A stretch of DNA of 64,000 nucleotides from Gammaproteobacteria bacterium (GTDB lineage: Bacteria > Pseudomonadota > Gammaproteobacteria > Arenicellales > Poriferihabitantaceae). The stretch covers positions 1-64,000 of the forward strand of contig JAUILZ010000009.1 of NCBI GenBank assembly GCA_030432755.1, read 5' to 3'. Below, piece after piece: positions 8,529 to 17,775 of the stretch (position 1 is its first letter; every line of letters begins with the position of its first letter). Below the pieces are notes generated by a model. The model was not told the origin of the DNA. It saw only the letters and a program-made list of their open reading frames with translations, and ran no database searches. The position numbers were made by a program, and so were the translations under genes.

Positions 8529-9374
8529 ATGACTGCAACCAGCTCATCGACAGCAACAGAGATCGACACCATTCCGCAACCTCCGCCCGCCGCGGTGGAA
8601 GCGGCTTGGCAATACGAGCGCAACTTCGTCCCCGCGCTGTTCCGGGACTGGTGCGCGCCGATGATGGCCGCCGCGGATCTCGCGCCGGGGCAGCGGGTGC
8701 TCGATGTCGCCTGCGGCACCGGCATACTCGCGCGGGACATCGCGGCCCGTTACCAGCGTATGTTACTGAGCGGCGTGGACCTGGCCCCGGGAATGCTCGC
8801 CGTGGCGGCCGACCTCGCGCCGGAAATCGACTGGCGCCAGGGTGATGCCTGCGCCCTCCCCTGGGACGATGCGTCCTTTGAGCGCGTGGTCTGCCAGTAC
8901 GGCCTCATGTTTTTTACTGATCGCGTGGGCGCACTCGCGGAGATGCGGCGCGTGCTGCTCCCCGGCGGACGCCTCGCGCTCGCAGTATGGAACGACCCGG
9001 AGGCGAATCCCGGCGTTGCGAAAACCATCGACATCCTCGCCACGGAAGCGGGCGAACGTGCCGCCGATGCGCTGCGCGCGCCGTTCTGCCTCGGCGACAC
9101 CGATTCGCTGGTGGCGATGGCCGAAGAGGCCGGCTTCCGGAACGTGCGCGTGGACACCCTGCCCGGCGCCACGAAATTTCCGGGAATCGATGAATTCGTC
9201 GACGGCGAGCTCCGCGGCTGGCTGCCGGTAATGGACGTGCATCTAGACGAGGAAACCATCGCGCGCATCCGCGCCGCATCCCGGGAGCAGCTCGCGGGAT
9301 ATGTCGATGGCGTTACCGGGCGACTGGAAATGCCGGAAAGCGCGCATATCCTGGTGGGTGAAAAGGTTCTCTAG
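8529..9374 (+). CDS. SAM-dependent class I methyltransferase
   Basis: A 281-residue cytoplasmic methyltransferase of the UbiE/Methyltransf_11 type. Motif I is VLDVACGTGILA, motif II lies around LSGVDLAPGMLA, and the post-I acidic block and FERVVCQYGLMFF follow in the expected order. The ATG at 8529 has GGAGG five bases upstream and is clearly better than 8448, which lies inside the divergent regulator gene. The acceptor substrate cannot be read from sequence. The divergent AraC gene probably controls it. Confidence 0.9.
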   Translation: MTATSSSTATEIDTIPQPPPAAVEAAWQYERNFVPALFRDWCAPMMAAADLAPGQRVLDVACGTGILARDIAARYQRMLLSGVDLAPGMLAVAADLAPEIDWRQGDACALPWDDASFERVVCQYGLMFFTDRVGALAEMRRVLLPGGRLALAVWNDPEANPGVAKTIDILATEAGERAADALRAPFCLGDTDSLVAMAEEAGFRNVRVDTLPGATKFPGIDEFVDGELRGWLPVMDVHLDEETIARIRAASREQLAGYVDGVTGRLEMPESAHILVGEKVL

Positions 9375-9554
9375 ACGCACTCTCCGCCAGTTGTCCGAAC
9401 AGGTCGATTCTTCATCGACGTTCCCACATGGACGCCAGCACCAGACTTCGCGCGGTGGTGGCGCCGGATATCGTGATGTTGATCAAATGGCGGGCGACCC
9501 GAATCACCCTGTCTGATTCCACGCCATCGATATACCAGTCAAAAACGTACCGGG

Positions 9555-10058
9555 TTACGGGATGATCGGTGCCTCCGGTTCGATTCCCGCTACCTCGACT
9601 TCACTGTCCACGGACCGGATCAGTTCCTCGAAGTGGTCAACCCGGTCGGCGGGAACATCCGCCATGACGAGCAGCTTGCCGCTCTCAATTTCCTCCCGAA
9701 ACTTCCTCAGACGGGTGCTGGAGAAGGATGCCCCCGCAATCCCCGTCAGGAGCCCGCCGAGGCCCGCTCCGTAGAGGCCGAACAGGAGCGCTGTTCCACC
9801 GCCGATCACCGGCGCGCCGGGAACGCTGAGGGCGAAGAGACCCGCAAGCAGGCCACCCGTACCGCCAACGGCAATCCCGCGCTCGTAGGCCGGCAGGAAA
9901 TCGTCGTTTTCGGGACCCGCATCTGGCAGACCCTCGAGATCCATTCCTTCCCTGGCAACGACATAGATATGACGCTCTTCGATCCCGTCACCCTTCAGTT
10001 CGTTGACGACATGATGGGCGTGGCCCAAATCCGGGGAGACAAAACACAGTCTTTTCAT
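9555..10058 (-). CDS. Glycine-rich membrane protein, DUF1269/stress-protein-like
   Basis: A 167-residue protein with a soluble N-terminal domain (MKRLCFVSPDLGHAHHVVNEL), a central Gly/Ala-rich hydrophobic hairpin (about residues 63-112, with GGTGGLLAGLFAL and FGLYGAGLGGLLTGIAG) and a C-terminal acidic domain. This resembles DUF1269-like or general-stress-17M-like proteins that pair a ferredoxin-like sensor domain with a glycine-zipper membrane hairpin. Function is unknown in the family. A 33-residue membrane peptide lies just upstream on the same strand and is probably co-expressed. Confidence 0.75.
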   Translation of the reverse strand: MKRLCFVSPDLGHAHHVVNELKGDGIEERHIYVVAREGMDLEGLPDAGPENDDFLPAYERGIAVGGTGGLLAGLFALSVPGAPVIGGGTALLFGLYGAGLGGLLTGIAGASFSSTRLRKFREEIESGKLLVMADVPADRVDHFEELIRSVDSEVEVAGIEPEAPIIP

Positions 10059-10067
10059 GGAATTTTC

Positions 10068-10169
10068 CTAGGCCAGGGATCTCGCAATCAGTATCGTGAC
10101 GACCACGAGGAAAAGGATCGTGGCAACGATTATCAGGCCATTTCTGAAGAAAGCGCCCTTCTTTCTCAT
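10068..10169 (-). CDS. Predicted 33-residue single-helix membrane peptide
   Basis: The frame starts with ATG at 10169, reads MRKKGAFFRNGLII then a strongly hydrophobic helix (VATILFLVVVTILIA) and ends at TAG 10068-10070. GGTGA lies six bases before the start. The arrangement of a basic N-terminus plus one helix is typical of genuine small membrane proteins. It is nine bases upstream of the DUF1269-like gene, which suggests an operon. No homologue is recognised and short open frames arise by chance, so confidence is moderate. Confidence 0.5.
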   Translation of the reverse strand: MRKKGAFFRNGLIIVATILFLVVVTILIARSLA

Positions 10170-10394
10170 CTCGGTTCACCAATCGTTCAATAGCGTGCCA
10201 TGATAAGGATCAATTTCCTGCTGCAATTGAGCTGGATCAAGAGAATGCCGGGAACGAACGCCATGTGGAGCAGTATTTTGGCGGAAACCCATATTCCTGG
10301 GTGACCACGACCCGCAATAATCCGACGTGGAGGTTAGGCCGCGGGCTGGTGTACCCTTGCAGCCATCGACTATCACCGACAGGCCACCAGGTCC

Positions 10395-11177
10395 ATGGAA
10401 AGCACCACTTCCGCCGGCACCCCGGTCCGCACCCGCCGCCTGGCGCCCGAACAGATCTCCACCTACCGCGAGCGCGGCTACCTGTAACCGCTTCCGGTGC
10501 TGGACGCCGGGGAGACCGCAGCATACCGGGCGAAGCTCAAGGCTAACGAGGGCAAACTCGACCACCCCGTCCAGGGTCCGCTGCGCGCCAAGCCGCACCT
10601 GCTGTTCCGATGGGTGGATGAACTCCTGCGCCACGACGCCCTCCTCGACTGCGTGGAGTATCTTATCGGGCCAGACATCCTCTGCTGGAACACCTGGTTC
10701 TGGATCAAGGAGGCCGGCAGCGACAGCTAAGTTTCCTGGTACAAGGACAGCCAGTACTGGGATCTCGACACCTCGCAGCTCGTCACCGCCTGGATGGCAC
10801 TGTCGCCGACGAGCGAGGAGAGTGGCTGCATGCGGGTGTTACCCGGCTCCCATTGCGAGGATCCCCTGCCTCACCAGGATCTCTACTACGACGACAACCT
10901 GTTGACCCGCAGCCAGGAGATCGTCGGCGTGGACGAATCGCGCGCGGTGCTCATGCCACTAGCCACCGGGGAAATGTCGCTGCATAACGTATCGATCACC
11001 CATGCCTCGGGTCCGAATCGCTCCGCGGACCGGTGTATCGGTCTGTCGATGCATTACATGCCGGCAGGCACGCGCCAGTTGAACGCCGAAGGGGACTGCG
11101 CCTCACTGGTCCGGGGCAAGGGTCGTTACGGTTGCTTCGAACTGTCGCGAAAGCCGCGTACGATGGTGACCCGGTAA
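10395..11177 (+). pseudogene. Phytanoyl-CoA dioxygenase (PhyH) family pseudogene
   Basis: One reading frame from ATG 10395 to TGA 11177 (261 codons) encodes a recognisable PhyH-type Fe(II)/2-oxoglutarate dioxygenase, but it is broken by two in-frame TAA codons, at codon 31 (10485-10487, in GYL*PLPVLD) and codon 112 (10728-10730, in GSDS*VSWYKD). In addition the iron-binding HxD motif (normally SWHQD) reads SWYKD, so the first His ligand is lost, while the distal block ITHASGPNRSADR is still intact. Frame is otherwise preserved with no indels, so decay looks recent. The family hydroxylates acyl-CoA and many small substrates; the original substrate is unknown. Confidence 0.85.
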
Positions 11178-11269
11178 TCCTCGCCCCTCATGGCAAGGCA
11201 ACGGATGCCATGCGCGCGCTCCTGTTCCGCGGCGCCGAAAGAGTCCGCCCTACCGTTTAGAAACTCGTT

Positions 11270-12268
11270 TCAATCGTACCTGAGCGCGGTGGCCTTGCCG
11301 CGGAAGACCCGGTAGGCGAACACCGTGTACACGAGGATGGCAGGCATCACTATCATCGCACCCACCAGCACGAAGCGCAGCGACGCGGGCGAGGCGGCAG
11401 CGTCCTGGTAGGCCAGTTGGCCCGGAATCACGTCCGGGTAGAAACTGTAGGCGAGGCCGATAAAGGAGGCCACGAACACCCCGGCCACGGCGACGAAGGG
11501 CTGCCAGCAGTCGCGGTCACCCGGCCGTGGCAGATCGCCCAGTATTTTCCAGGTGAAGAGCATGAGGCCGAGCGCCGCCAGCGGTACCGGCGCCATCAAC
11601 AGCATCTCCGGCATCGAGAACCAGCGCTCGAATATCCGCGGGCTCACCAACGGGTTCAGCAGCGACACGCAAGTGATGCCGATGGCGGTCAGGACGAGGG
11701 CGCGCCTCGCCCAGCGAATCGCACGCATTTGCAGTTCGCCCTCGGTCTTGCCGATCAGCCAGCACGCGCCGATGAGCGTATAGCCCGCGCTGACACAGAG
11801 CGCGCTCAGCAGCGCAAAGGTGACCGCGCCCGCTCCGCCCTGGAAGCCGAGCACGTAGAGTCCGAGCATGTATCCCTGGGTGGCGGCGGCTCCCAGTGAC
11901 CCGAACCAGAAGCAGCGATTCCACAGTGCCTTGTGACGGCTCCTGGCCTTCGCGCGGAAGTCGAATGCCACCCCGCGCAGGACCAAACAAATCAGCATCA
12001 GGGTCACCGGCAGGTACAACGTCGACAGCACCACCCCGTGAGCGCGGGGAAACGCGGTGAGGAGCAGGCCCACGCCGAGCACGAGCCAGGTCTCGTTGGC
12101 GTCCCAGAACGGGCCAATGCTCGCGATCATGCGGTCCTTGTCGGCCTCGCTGCCCCAGTGCAGCAGGATGCCGACGCCGAGGTCGTAGCCGTCGAGCACA
12201 GCGTAGATCATGATGGCGAGGGCCATTAACCCCATGAACGCAAGCGGCAGCCAGGCGTCCGGAATCAT
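11270..12268 (-). CDS. cydB: Cytochrome bd ubiquinol oxidase subunit II (CydB/CioB type)
   Basis: A 332-residue polytopic membrane protein, subunit II of the bd-type quinol oxidase that reduces oxygen to water without pumping protons. The N-terminal block YAVLDGYDLGVGIL and the following FWDANETWLVLG are signatures of CydB/CioB. About eight to nine hydrophobic helices are visible. The start overlaps the cydA stop by four bases, indicating coupling. No cydX-like small gene is visible in the 90 bp after it. Confidence 0.95.
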   Translation of the reverse strand: MIPDAWLPLAFMGLMALAIMIYAVLDGYDLGVGILLHWGSEADKDRMIASIGPFWDANETWLVLGVGLLLTAFPRAHGVVLSTLYLPVTLMLICLVLRGVAFDFRAKARSRHKALWNRCFWFGSLGAAATQGYMLGLYVLGFQGGAGAVTFALLSALCVSAGYTLIGACWLIGKTEGELQMRAIRWARRALVLTAIGITCVSLLNPLVSPRIFERWFSMPEMLLMAPVPLAALGLMLFTWKILGDLPRPGDRDCWQPFVAVAGVFVASFIGLAYSFYPDVIPGQLAYQDAAASPASLRFVLVGAMIVMPAILVYTVFAYRVFRGKATALRYD

Positions 12269-13620
12269 GCGGTACCTCCCGGAGACGCGGGGTTCAGTTC
12301 GCCAGGGTCAGGCTCGGCGTGCCTACCTTGTTTTTCCGCCAGGTAGAACAGCGTGGTGATGTATGCAAGCAGTAGCAGGACATAGAGCGAGAGATATAAC
12401 GCCAGCGTCAGAACAAGCGAGGCAGACGTCACATCGGACGCAGCATTGGCGGTGCGGAGCACACCGGTGACAAGCCAGGGCTGGCGCCCGATCTCGGTGA
12501 CGTACCAACCCGCCAGGGTGGCCACCCAGCCGGAAAATGTCATTGCTACCAGCGACCATGACATCCAGGGCGCCAGGACACTACCGCATATCAGTCGCCA
12601 TGCACTGATCCATGACAGCAGCCACATCAGCAGGCCAACGCCCACCATGACCCGGAAAGCGAAGAACACTGGCGCCACCGGTGGATGGTCCTCCCCGAAC
12701 TCATTGAGCCCCCGTAGTTCTCCGTCAACATCATGCGTCAGCACCAGGCTGGCGCCGCCCGGAATGGCAATGGGGAAACGGTTCGAACGGGTTTCAGCAT
12801 CGGGCACGGCGAACAGGTAGAGCGGTCGGCGGGTACCGGTTTCCCAGTTGGCCTCGATGGCGGCGATCTTGGCGGGCTGGCGTTCCAGAGTGTCGAGTCC
12901 GTGCAGATCACCTACGAGCACCTGTAGCGGAATCAGCAACGCGGCGAGGAATACCCCGCTACGCAACCCGAGCACCACGGAAGAATCACCGTGCCCCCGC
13001 AACCTCCGCCATGCGGACAGTCCCGCCACCAGGAATGCCGCTGTCAGGCCCGAGGCCAGCAACATGTGCAACAGGCGGAATGACAGCGATTGATTGAACA
13101 GGATCGCTTTCCAGTCCGTGACATGGGCCTGGCCATCGATCATCTCGAATCCCATCGGATGCTGCATCCAGGTATTGAGCGCGAGAATCCAGTACGCTGA
13201 CAACGATGTACCCACGGCCACCATCAGCGTGGAAACAGTATGCAGCCGCTCAGAAACCCGGCTCGCGCCGAACAGCATGATGCCGAGGAAAGTGGCCTCG
13301 AGAAAAAATGCCGTCAGCACCTCGTACGCGAGCAATGGTCCCGCGACATTCCCCACCGTTTCCATGAACCCCGGCCAGTTGGTGCCAAACTGGAACGACA
13401 TCGTGATGCCGCTGACCACCCCAAGGGCGAAGGTGAGCGCGAACACCTTGACCCAGAATCCATACGCCGATTTCCAGCCCGCGTCCCCGCTCCAGTGGAA
13501 GCGCAGCTTGAAGTACAGCAGCATCCACGCGAGCGCGATGGTGATCGTGGGGAACAGGATGTGGAAGCTGATATTGGCGGCGAACTGGATCCGCGCCAGG
13601 TCGATCGCGCTACTCAGCAT
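12265..13620 (-). CDS. cydA: Cytochrome bd ubiquinol oxidase subunit I (CydA/CioA type)
   Basis: A 451-residue haem-bearing subunit of the bd oxidase. Family blocks include ARIQFAANISFHILFP with the N-terminal His, NTWMQHPMG, the haem b558 region near SFRLLHMLLAS, APVFFAFRVMVG with the axial Met, and GRQPW near the C-terminus. The Q-loop between HGLDTLERQPAKIAA and FFAFRVMVG is short, the pattern of the cyanide-insensitive CioA subgroup rather than the long-loop E. coli CydA. Together with nap this points to growth at low oxygen. Confidence 0.95.
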   Translation of the reverse strand: MLSSAIDLARIQFAANISFHILFPTITIALAWMLLYFKLRFHWSGDAGWKSAYGFWVKVFALTFALGVVSGITMSFQFGTNWPGFMETVGNVAGPLLAYEVLTAFFLEATFLGIMLFGASRVSERLHTVSTLMVAVGTSLSAYWILALNTWMQHPMGFEMIDGQAHVTDWKAILFNQSLSFRLLHMLLASGLTAAFLVAGLSAWRRLRGHGDSSVVLGLRSGVFLAALLIPLQVLVGDLHGLDTLERQPAKIAAIEANWETGTRRPLYLFAVPDAETRSNRFPIAIPGGASLVLTHDVDGELRGLNEFGEDHPPVAPVFFAFRVMVGVGLLMWLLSWISAWRLICGSVLAPWMSWSLVAMTFSGWVATLAGWYVTEIGRQPWLVTGVLRTANAASDVTSASLVLTLALYLSLYVLLLLAYITTLFYLAEKQGRHAEPDPGELNPASPGGTA

Positions 13621-13783
13621 GGGACTTCCAGGTCGTCATGGTCCACATGCTCGCCATTCTAGCGCATCCGGCTTCCGGAACCGAAGGCGCCGCCGCGGGA
13701 ATACCCGATACGACAGCCGACATGGATCACCCCGCGCACTGATGGGATAATGAACATAAATATACGTTCGGCAATCGCCCACC

Positions 13784-14194
13784 ATGAACCCCGTCAAAGA
13801 CATTCACTCCGGTCTTTCCGCTAACCAGTCGCTGGTCGTCAAGGATGAACACACCGCGCCCCATGTCGGCAGCGGGGTGGCGCCCGTGCTGGCGACCCCG
13901 GTGCTGGTGAACCTGTTCGAGGCCGCCGCGCTCGCGGCCATCGAACACCAGTTGCCACGCGGCTACCAGTCGCTCGGCACGCGCATGGACATGGAGCACT
14001 TCGCCGCCACGCCACACGGCATGCGGGTGGAAGTGGTGGCGAAGGTCACCGGCGTGGAAGGCCGCACCATCCACTTCGAGCTGTCCGCGCGCGACGCGGT
14101 GGAGGACATCGGCCGCGGTACCCACGAGCGCGTGGTGGTGGCGGTGGAGCGGTTTGATCAGCGGGTGAAGGAAAAGAGCGGCCGGGAAAGCTGA
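13784..14194 (+). CDS. Hot-dog-fold thioesterase (FlK-like)
   Basis: A 136-residue protein of the hot-dog thioesterase superfamily, resembling fluoroacetyl-CoA thioesterase FlK and related small acyl-CoA hydrolases. Visible blocks are ATPVLVNLFEAAALAAI (the hot-dog helix with the catalytic-region Glu), GTRMDMEHFAATPHGM and VVAKVTGVEGRTIHFEL. It would hydrolyse an acyl-CoA in the cytoplasm; the acyl group is unknown. It stands alone, divergent from cydA and upstream of the first beta-helix gene on the same strand. Confidence 0.8.
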   Translation: MNPVKDIHSGLSANQSLVVKDEHTAPHVGSGVAPVLATPVLVNLFEAAALAAIEHQLPRGYQSLGTRMDMEHFAATPHGMRVEVVAKVTGVEGRTIHFELSARDAVEDIGRGTHERVVVAVERFDQRVKEKSGRES

Positions 14195-14311
14195 CACGCG
14201 GGCACCAACCCCTCCGCCCCTTGACTGACGCGGGGAGTTAGCGTATTCATACAGTCCTGTGCAAGCAGGCGGGGCAGACCGAAAATCGGCACCCCGAAAC
14301 CGGAGGTGATT

Positions 14312-15601
14312 ATGAAGAAATATGCGCTCGCCGCAGGGGTGATCACGGCCCTGCTGTGTCTCGCCGTGGGCCCTGCCCTGGCGAAATCCTTATACGTCGA
14401 GACCTGGGGGGAGGACAATCCCAATGTCTCCTGTTCCAGAACCGCGCCGTGCGAAACGATCGATTACGTGGTCGGGATCGCCGGTCCCCGGGACCGCATC
14501 ATCGTAGGACCGGGTACGTTCGCGGTCGGCCCCACCGGTCTGGTTATCACCCAGCCCGGGCTCCGGTTGATCTCCGCGGCCGGTGCCGGGGGAACGGAAT
14601 TGGTGCAGGACAACTCGAGCACGGTTCCCCTTATCGAGGTCCAGGCGGAAAAAGTCGTGATCGGACAGCGACGCAAGGGATTCACGCTTCGTTCAACCGT
14701 ACCCGGCGAGGATGAGATCGCAGTCCATATCACTGCCGGTGACCGGGCCAGGGTGGAGGGCAATATTTTCATCACCGATATCGAATCGCATGCCGGTACC
14801 GGCATTGCATCAGATACCGCGCGCAACACAGTTCGCGGAAATTTCCTGTCCGGTTTCGGGTTCGCCATCAGCCTGAATACGGAAACGCTGAATGATACCC
14901 GGCACATCGTCGCGAATAACCGGGTGGAGGACGCTAATGGCAGTTGTATCGGGGTCGCCTCCGGATCCAATGGCAGCAACAGAATCTATGGCAATGTCGC
15001 CTGGCATTGCGGAGCTTTAGGCATCAGTGTCATTGCAACGGGCCAGATATCGAGAGACCGGATCTATAGCAACATGATCCATTATCCAGCAGTCCTCGGC
15101 GTGGCATTGGCTGGAGGAAATCCTACAATCCAGCGAAACACCATTCGCGGTGGAAACAACGGCATCATGACCGGAGATTTCGGTCTCACTACAGTGGCTA
15201 CAATTCGAGACAATGTCCTAGTCGACTTCCTTGATGGTGGCCTGGTTGTTCTGGAAGATTCCCTGAACACCGTGATCCAGGGCAATACCATTGTCGGCGG
15301 TGATTTCAGCGTAATTCTTCCCCGCCACGAGGGCGCGACCAGTCGCTTCAGCCGGAACAACCTGTTGAACAGCGATATTTGTCCATACGACATCGACGGT
15401 GATGATGATTTTACCGGCGAAGGAACCGACGTGATCGTTTCCGACCGGAATTTCCATGACACCCAGGAAGTGCTCGATGGCGAACTCACCATCGACTGTG
15501 GCGCGGAAGTCACCGCGTCCAACGCACAGGCGCATGGTTTCCTGGAGATCTCCCGGCCCGCCACGCGTCCAAACCCGGTCAGAGGCTATAGCGACCTGTA
15601 G
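14312..15601 (+). CDS. Secreted right-handed beta-helix protein, paralogue 1
   Basis: A 429-residue exported protein. The ATG at 14312 has an excellent GGAGG ribosome site five bases upstream. A signal peptide ends at ALA (residue 24), followed by KSLYVETWGEDN, a Cys pair at 41 and 47 (CSRTAPC) and DRIIVGPGTF, which in this family marks the cap and first coil of a right-handed parallel beta-helix. Repeated N-rich turns (RNTVRGNF, NTVIQGNTIVGG, IQRNTIRGG) are the coil repeats of pectate-lyase-like/NosD-like folds. The end reads RPNPVRGYSDL. No catalytic residues of polysaccharide lyases can be assigned. It is one of five paralogues here and the only one without a clear CRP-like palindrome upstream. 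Confidence 0.8.
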   Translation: MKKYALAAGVITALLCLAVGPALAKSLYVETWGEDNPNVSCSRTAPCETIDYVVGIAGPRDRIIVGPGTFAVGPTGLVITQPGLRLISAAGAGGTELVQDNSSTVPLIEVQAEKVVIGQRRKGFTLRSTVPGEDEIAVHITAGDRARVEGNIFITDIESHAGTGIASDTARNTVRGNFLSGFGFAISLNTETLNDTRHIVANNRVEDANGSCIGVASGSNGSNRIYGNVAWHCGALGISVIATGQISRDRIYSNMIHYPAVLGVALAGGNPTIQRNTIRGGNNGIMTGDFGLTTVATIRDNVLVDFLDGGLVVLEDSLNTVIQGNTIVGGDFSVILPRHEGATSRFSRNNLLNSDICPYDIDGDDDFTGEGTDVIVSDRNFHDTQEVLDGELTIDCGAEVTASNAQAHGFLEISRPATRPNPVRGYSDL

Positions 15602-15696
15602 AGCACGGGTACGGCAGGGATGCTGGACCGCGATCGGTAGGGAATGACCACCTCCAGTGCTATACAGGCGGCTGGTTCAAATTCTCCATCACATCC

Positions 15697-15882
15697 CTGC
15701 AACCCGAAAACCTCTTCAACCTCGACTACTTCGACGACGGCATCCAGCGCGAACTGGCGCCCGGCATTACCACCACGATCCACACCGGCGATCACGCCAT
15801 GCTCTCGGTGGTGCGCTTCGCGCCTGACTGCCGCCGCACGCTCCAGCACCATCCCCAGAAGCAGTGGGGGGAGGGAAACTGA
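15697..15882 (+). pseudogene. Truncated copy of the cupin gene at 17401
   Basis: The 62 codons from 15697 closely match the first ~58 codons of the intact cupin gene at 17401 (QPENLFNLDYFDDG against RPENFFNLDDFDGG, then shared ELAPGITTTI and GDHAMLSVVRFAP blocks). The copy starts with CTG instead of GTG, and after QW-G the similarity stops and a TGA follows at 15880. The matching stretch also extends upstream into non-coding sequence (the shared CTATACAGGCGGCTGG at about 15659 and 17362). It is therefore the remnant of a duplicated beta-helix-plus-cupin unit, cut at about 15868. Confidence 0.85.
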
Positions 15883-15925
15883 GGGAATACCTCTTCGCCA
15901 ATACTATAAGCCAGGATGAAAATTC

Positions 15926-15941
15926 TGTGACACAGGTCACA
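15926..15941. promoter_or_regulatory. CRP-like site upstream of beta-helix paralogue 2
   Basis: A perfect TGTGA-N6-TCACA palindrome, extended outward by AATTC/GAATT arms. Its centre is about 109 bp before the start codon at 16043. This is the consensus of CRP/Vfr-type regulators. Confidence 0.65.
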
Positions 15942-16042
15942 GGAATTCGGGGTGCAATTTTCACACGTGTTGTCTAAGGTCTGGTTTCGGCGCCGCATGG
16001 TAGAGGTGAGACGGCGCCGTGGACCTCTAAACCGGAGATAAC

Positions 16043-17317
16043 ATGAAGAAGAACACCCTCGCGGCGGGGGTCCTTGCGGCCCTGTCCTTTATCGCCCCCT
16101 TCAACCAGTCCTTTGCAAAAACGCTCTACGTCGAAACCTGGGGCGCTGACAACGCCACCTGTTCGAAGTCTGCCCCTTGCCATACCCTGGGAGGAGCGAT
16201 CGGCATCGCCGGCAACCGCGACCGCATCGTCGTCGGTCCGGGCACATTTGATATCCCGAATCCCTCTCTCGAGATCCTGCAAACCAGTCTCAAGCTGACC
16301 TCGGTTGCCGGTGCGCGGGCAACCACGCTGGTACCCAGTGGCAATGGTGAAGCCATCGAAATCGAGGCCACCGGCGTCACTATCGGACAGCGCGGAAAAG
16401 GATTCACCTTCCGCGGGAATTTCGACGGCTATCCCGCGGTATACGTCGACACGGGCGCAGACAAGGCGCGCATTGAAGGTAATATTTTCATCGACGAGAA
16501 TGACAATGCTTCCAGCGCCATCGACTCCGACAGCGCGCGCAACACGGTGCGCGGCAACGTGGTGCAGGGATTCTCCGACGCTATCTACCTGGACAACAGC
16601 AGCCTTGATGGCACCCGCCACCAGGTCCGGGACAACCACGTGACCGGGGCACGCAATATCTGTATCGGTGTCGGTAGCGGGGAGAAAAGCCGCAACCTGG
16701 TGTCAGGCAACGTGGTCACCAACTGTGACTATGTCGGCTTCGAGATCTACGGCGGCGACTCATCCGGCGACCGGATCGAGAAAAACGTGGTGGAACAGCG
16801 CATACCACCAGCGTACCCAGGCGCTGGCATCTATGTATTTGGCGGATCGCCCCAGGTCCGCCGCAATGCGATACGCGGGCAGCTGGTCTCGGGTATCTAC
16901 GTGGAAGGCGATATCACGGCAACTATCCGGGATAACCTGGTCGCGGACACGGAAACCGGGATACTGGTGGAAAACAACACTATCCGCACCGTGATCCAGG
17001 GCAACACCCTCGTCGGCAACGATACCTCGGTGGTGTTTCCCCGTACCGAAGACAGCATCCGCACCTTCAGAAGCAATAACCTGCTGGATTACGACTGCCC
17101 CTACGACTTTATCGGGGATCAGGGATTCATCGGACCATTCTCTCCCCCGTTTATCGTCTCCGACAAGACGTACCACGACCAGGCGCTGATCTTTGGCAAC
17201 CTGGTGATCGACTGCGCGTTTGACAATACCGCGGAATCAGCCATTGCCGAAGGGTTTCTGGAAATTTCCCGGCCCGCCAGCAAGGCCAACGCGGTGAAGT
17301 ACAAGAGCGACCTCTGA
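16043..17317 (+). CDS. Secreted right-handed beta-helix protein, paralogue 2
   Basis: A 424-residue exported protein closely related to paralogue 1: signal peptide to about SFA (residue 25), KTLYVETWGADN, Cys pair 40/46 (CSKSAPC), DRIVVGPGTF, the block IGQRGKGFTF, then repeated beta-helix coils (ARNTVRGNVVQG, RTVIQGNTLVGN) and a C-terminal KANAVKYKSDL. The ATG follows GGAGATAAC. It is the second unit of a tandem duplication with paralogue 1. A CRP-like palindrome lies upstream. The cupin and RraA genes follow 83 bp later on the same strand and might be co-transcribed. Function unknown; the fold suggests carbohydrate binding or surface structure. Confidence 0.8.
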   Translation: MKKNTLAAGVLAALSFIAPFNQSFAKTLYVETWGADNATCSKSAPCHTLGGAIGIAGNRDRIVVGPGTFDIPNPSLEILQTSLKLTSVAGARATTLVPSGNGEAIEIEATGVTIGQRGKGFTFRGNFDGYPAVYVDTGADKARIEGNIFIDENDNASSAIDSDSARNTVRGNVVQGFSDAIYLDNSSLDGTRHQVRDNHVTGARNICIGVGSGEKSRNLVSGNVVTNCDYVGFEIYGGDSSGDRIEKNVVEQRIPPAYPGAGIYVFGGSPQVRRNAIRGQLVSGIYVEGDITATIRDNLVADTETGILVENNTIRTVIQGNTLVGNDTSVVFPRTEDSIRTFRSNNLLDYDCPYDFIGDQGFIGPFSPPFIVSDKTYHDQALIFGNLVIDCAFDNTAESAIAEGFLEISRPASKANAVKYKSDL

Positions 17318-17400
17318 TCGAGAGTGCGGGTGATCCCTCGGTAGGGTTTGGCTGCCGCCTGTGCTATACAGGCGGCTGGTCCAAACCCTCCTTCACACCC

Positions 17401-17775
17401 GTGCGACCCGAAAACTTCTTCAACCTCGACGACTTCGACGGCGGCATCCAGCGCGAGCTCGCGCCCGGCATCACCACCACGATCTATACCGGCGACCACG
17501 CCATGCTCTCGGTGGTACGCTTCGCACCCAACTGCCGCGGCACGCTCCATCACCATCCCCAGGAACAGTGGGGCGTCTGCCTGTCGGGCTCCGGCATACG
17601 CTTCCAGGGCGACGAGGAAGTGAGCGTCGCCAGCGGGGATTTCTGGCGCACCCCGGGCGACGTGCCGCATACCATGGAAGCGGGAGACGACGGCCTCGTG
17701 GTGCTGGACGTGTTCGCGCCGCCGCGCAAGGAATATACGCAGGCGGGCTCCGGCTTCGCCGCGGCGGAAGGATGA
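17401..17775 (+). CDS. Small cupin protein
   Basis: A 124-residue single-domain cupin. The first metal motif is H50-H51-H52-P-Q-E55-Q-W, and the second block ends with H90 in GDVPHTMEAG; together they form the 3-His/1-Glu centre of cupin_2 proteins. The start is a GTG with no strong ribosome site. The stop overlaps the RraA-like start by four bases (ATGA), so the two are probably coupled and could act on the same substrate. A truncated copy lies at 15697. Enzymatic or binding role cannot be separated from sequence. Confidence 0.8.
   Translation: MRPENFFNLDDFDGGIQRELAPGITTTIYTGDHAMLSVVRFAPNCRGTLHHHPQEQWGVCLSGSGIRFQGDEEVSVASGDFWRTPGDVPHTMEAGDDGLVVLDVFAPPRKEYTQAGSGFAAAEG

Noticed and set aside
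9429..9566. A 45-codon plus-strand frame after the methyltransferase gene
   Set aside because: No ribosome site, no hydrophobic or motif pattern, and it overlaps the end of the convergent membrane-protein gene.
10395..11177. Stop-codon reassignment or readthrough of TAA in the dioxygenase gene
   Set aside because: TAA works as a normal stop in other genes here (for example the tandem beta-helix and catabolic genes have no internal TAA), and the lost iron ligand points to decay.
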